Assembly (NCBI GenBank): GCA_009776675.1
Contig: WRNK01000001.1
Span: 12,158 to 18,941, forward strand
Source of the DNA: Methanimicrococcus sp.
GTDB taxonomy: Archaea; Halobacteriota; Methanosarcinia; Methanosarcinales; Methanosarcinaceae
Length of the DNA stretch: 6,784 bases
Direction: 5' to 3'
Positions 5,950-6,784 of this stretch are shown in pieces. A program made the translations under genes and the position numbers. The number at the start of each line of letters is the position of its first letter. The stretch's first letter is position 1. Under the pieces are notes generated by a model that was given only the letters and a program-made list of their open reading frames with translations, was not told the DNA's origin and made no database searches.

Positions 5950-6726
5950 ATGGATCTCCAAAAAATATTAGAACAATATCGTCAAGGCGTTATCGATTTA
6001 AATTCTGCCGAAGAGATGATTCGCTCAATGGGCTATTTGGCCGTTTCCGATATTGCCAAAATTGATACATTCCGATGCCGCCGAACAGGAGTTCCTGAAG
6101 CCATTTTAGCGGAAGACAAAAATGATGACGATTTGATCTCTATTGTCCGCGCATCCGTTGAAACCGTCGGCCGTCTTCTCATCACGCGCGTCTCTCCCCC
6201 CCAGCTTGAAAAACTGGAGGCTGCATTTCCAAATCTTCAAAAAAGCCGTTCTCAAACAACATGCGTTGTTTACGCCGACGGCAAATCTCAGCCGGTTCAA
6301 AGCGGCGGCATCGTTGCCATTATTTCGGCAGGAACGGTGGACATCAAAGTCGCCGAAGAAGCCAAAATGACCGCCGAAGAAATGGGCTGCAAGACGATTG
6401 AAATTTATGACGTCGGAGTCGCCGGCTACCACCGACTGCTTCTTGAAATGGAAAAATTGCGCGAGGCAAAGCCGGATGCCGTTGTTGTTGCCGCAGGCCG
6501 CGAAGGAACGCTTCCGACAGTTGTTGCCGGAATGATTGACGCCCCCGTCATCGGACTTCCGGTGTCATCCGGCTACGGCGCCGGCGCCAAAGGCAAAGCG
6601 GCTCTTCTTTCCATGCTTCAATCGTGTTCTGTCATCAGTGTTGTCAACATCGATGCCGGATTTATTGCAGGCGCTTATGCTGCACGCATCGCCAACAAAA
6701 TGGCACAGTACAGACGCGGTGATTAA
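5950..6726 (+). CDS. larB: LarB-type pyridinium biscarboxylate mononucleotide synthase
   Basis: LarB is a PurE-like enzyme that makes pyridinium-3,5-biscarboxylic acid mononucleotide from nicotinic acid adenine dinucleotide and CO2, releasing AMP. This is the first step of nickel-pincer cofactor synthesis, later continued by LarE and LarC. The 258-residue length is normal. An N-terminal helical part (MDLQKILEQYRQG onward) precedes the PurE-like domain, which has GGIVAIISAGTVD at 119-131, AAGREGTLPTVVAG from 181 and GLPVSSGYGAGAKG from 202. LQSCS with Cys226 matches the position of the family's catalytic cysteine, followed by VVNIDAGF. LarB homologues are common in methanogens, and their target enzyme there need not be lactate racemase. 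The old label 'PurE-related NCAIR mutase' is less likely given the N-terminal part and the SCS cysteine. The stop TAA is one base before the ATG of a repeat-derived mini-ORF, implying an operon with the next gene. Confidence 0.9.
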   Translation: MDLQKILEQYRQGVIDLNSAEEMIRSMGYLAVSDIAKIDTFRCRRTGVPEAILAEDKNDDDLISIVRASVETVGRLLITRVSPPQLEKLEAAFPNLQKSRSQTTCVVYADGKSQPVQSGGIVAIISAGTVDIKVAEEAKMTAEEMGCKTIEIYDVGVAGYHRLLLEMEKLREAKPDAVVVAAGREGTLPTVVAGMIDAPVIGLPVSSGYGAGAKGKAALLSMLQSCSVISVVNIDAGFIAGAYAARIANKMAQYRRGD

Positions 6727-6784
6727 ATGAAAAAAGATGCGGTGGTTAAATGAAAAAAGATGTGGTGGTTAAATGAAAAAAGAT
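6718..6784 (+). repeat. 23-bp tandem repeat over the larB stop / next start
   Basis: Units start at 6718, 6741 and 6764; the third is cut by the window after 21 bases. The unit is GGTGRTTAAATG, then AAAAAAGATGY. Each contains a GGTG ribosome-binding-like motif, a TAA and an ATG followed by AAA AAA GAT. The first unit includes the real larB end (Gly-Asp-TAA). The array therefore looks like duplication of the stop/start junction between larB and the following gene. Confidence 0.9.
6727..6784 (+). other. Chained mini-ORFs and likely start of next gene
   Basis: ATG at 6727 encodes MKKDAVVK and stops at TGA 6751-6753. That stop overlaps the ATG at 6750, which encodes MKKDVVVK and stops at TGA 6774-6776. 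A third ATG at 6773 begins MKKD and runs off the window. The ATGA overlaps suit termination-reinitiation. The true start of the downstream gene is probably the 6773 ATG or one in a later repeat copy; its identity cannot be seen. Confidence 0.4.

Overview
The window most likely comes from a methanogenic archaeon of the Methanosarcinales, and a gut-type genus such as Methanimicrococcus is my best guess. The evidence is a stand-alone CofG (deazaflavin/F420 synthesis), an archaeal-type 721-residue PurL and an archaeal LarB. Oligo-T tracts at gene ends, TATA-like boxes and GAGG-type ribosome binding sites also fit. The genus is inferred from gene style only.

Left part (1-1401, minus strand): a run of four small, AT-rich genes that look accessory rather than core. 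From upstream to downstream they are a 'MSWD...' family protein (991-1401), an unrecognised 143-residue protein (466-897), a small zinc-ribbon protein (128-367) and a GTG-started gene that runs off the window (1-125). Such small proteins resemble, from memory, those found in polymorphic-toxin immunity loci, but no toxin is visible here. The first gene is the most interesting item in the window. Its reading frame is interrupted by an in-frame amber TAG (1135-1137) yet continues for 47 plausible codons to a TAA. In a pyrrolysine-using methanogen this may be read through; otherwise it is a nonsense-mutated gene.

Middle (1402-3425): an AT-rich repeat patch and a TATA-like box precede a small two-helix membrane-protein gene with one frameshift (1599-1828). 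cofG follows 22 bases later. Between the convergent cofG and purL lie about 570 bases packed with structure: a 9-bp T-rich repeat that probably ends cofG transcription, a MITE-like nested inverted repeat of about 120 bp, a 39-nt strong hairpin, a 17-bp-stem hairpin, a 33-bp tandem repeat, and a terminator-like hairpin after purL.

Right (3426-6784): purL (purine synthesis, minus strand) and larB (nickel-pincer cofactor-type enzyme, plus strand) diverge from a very AT-rich 358-bp spacer. At the end of larB a 23-bp tandem repeat duplicates the larB stop/next-gene start junction. It creates a chain of eight-codon mini-ORFs linked by ATGA overlaps just before the next, unseen gene.

The three recognisable core genes belong to separate pathways (F420, purines, nickel pincer cofactor). 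Apart from the small membrane gene plus cofG, and larB plus the next gene, there is no sign of a shared operon.
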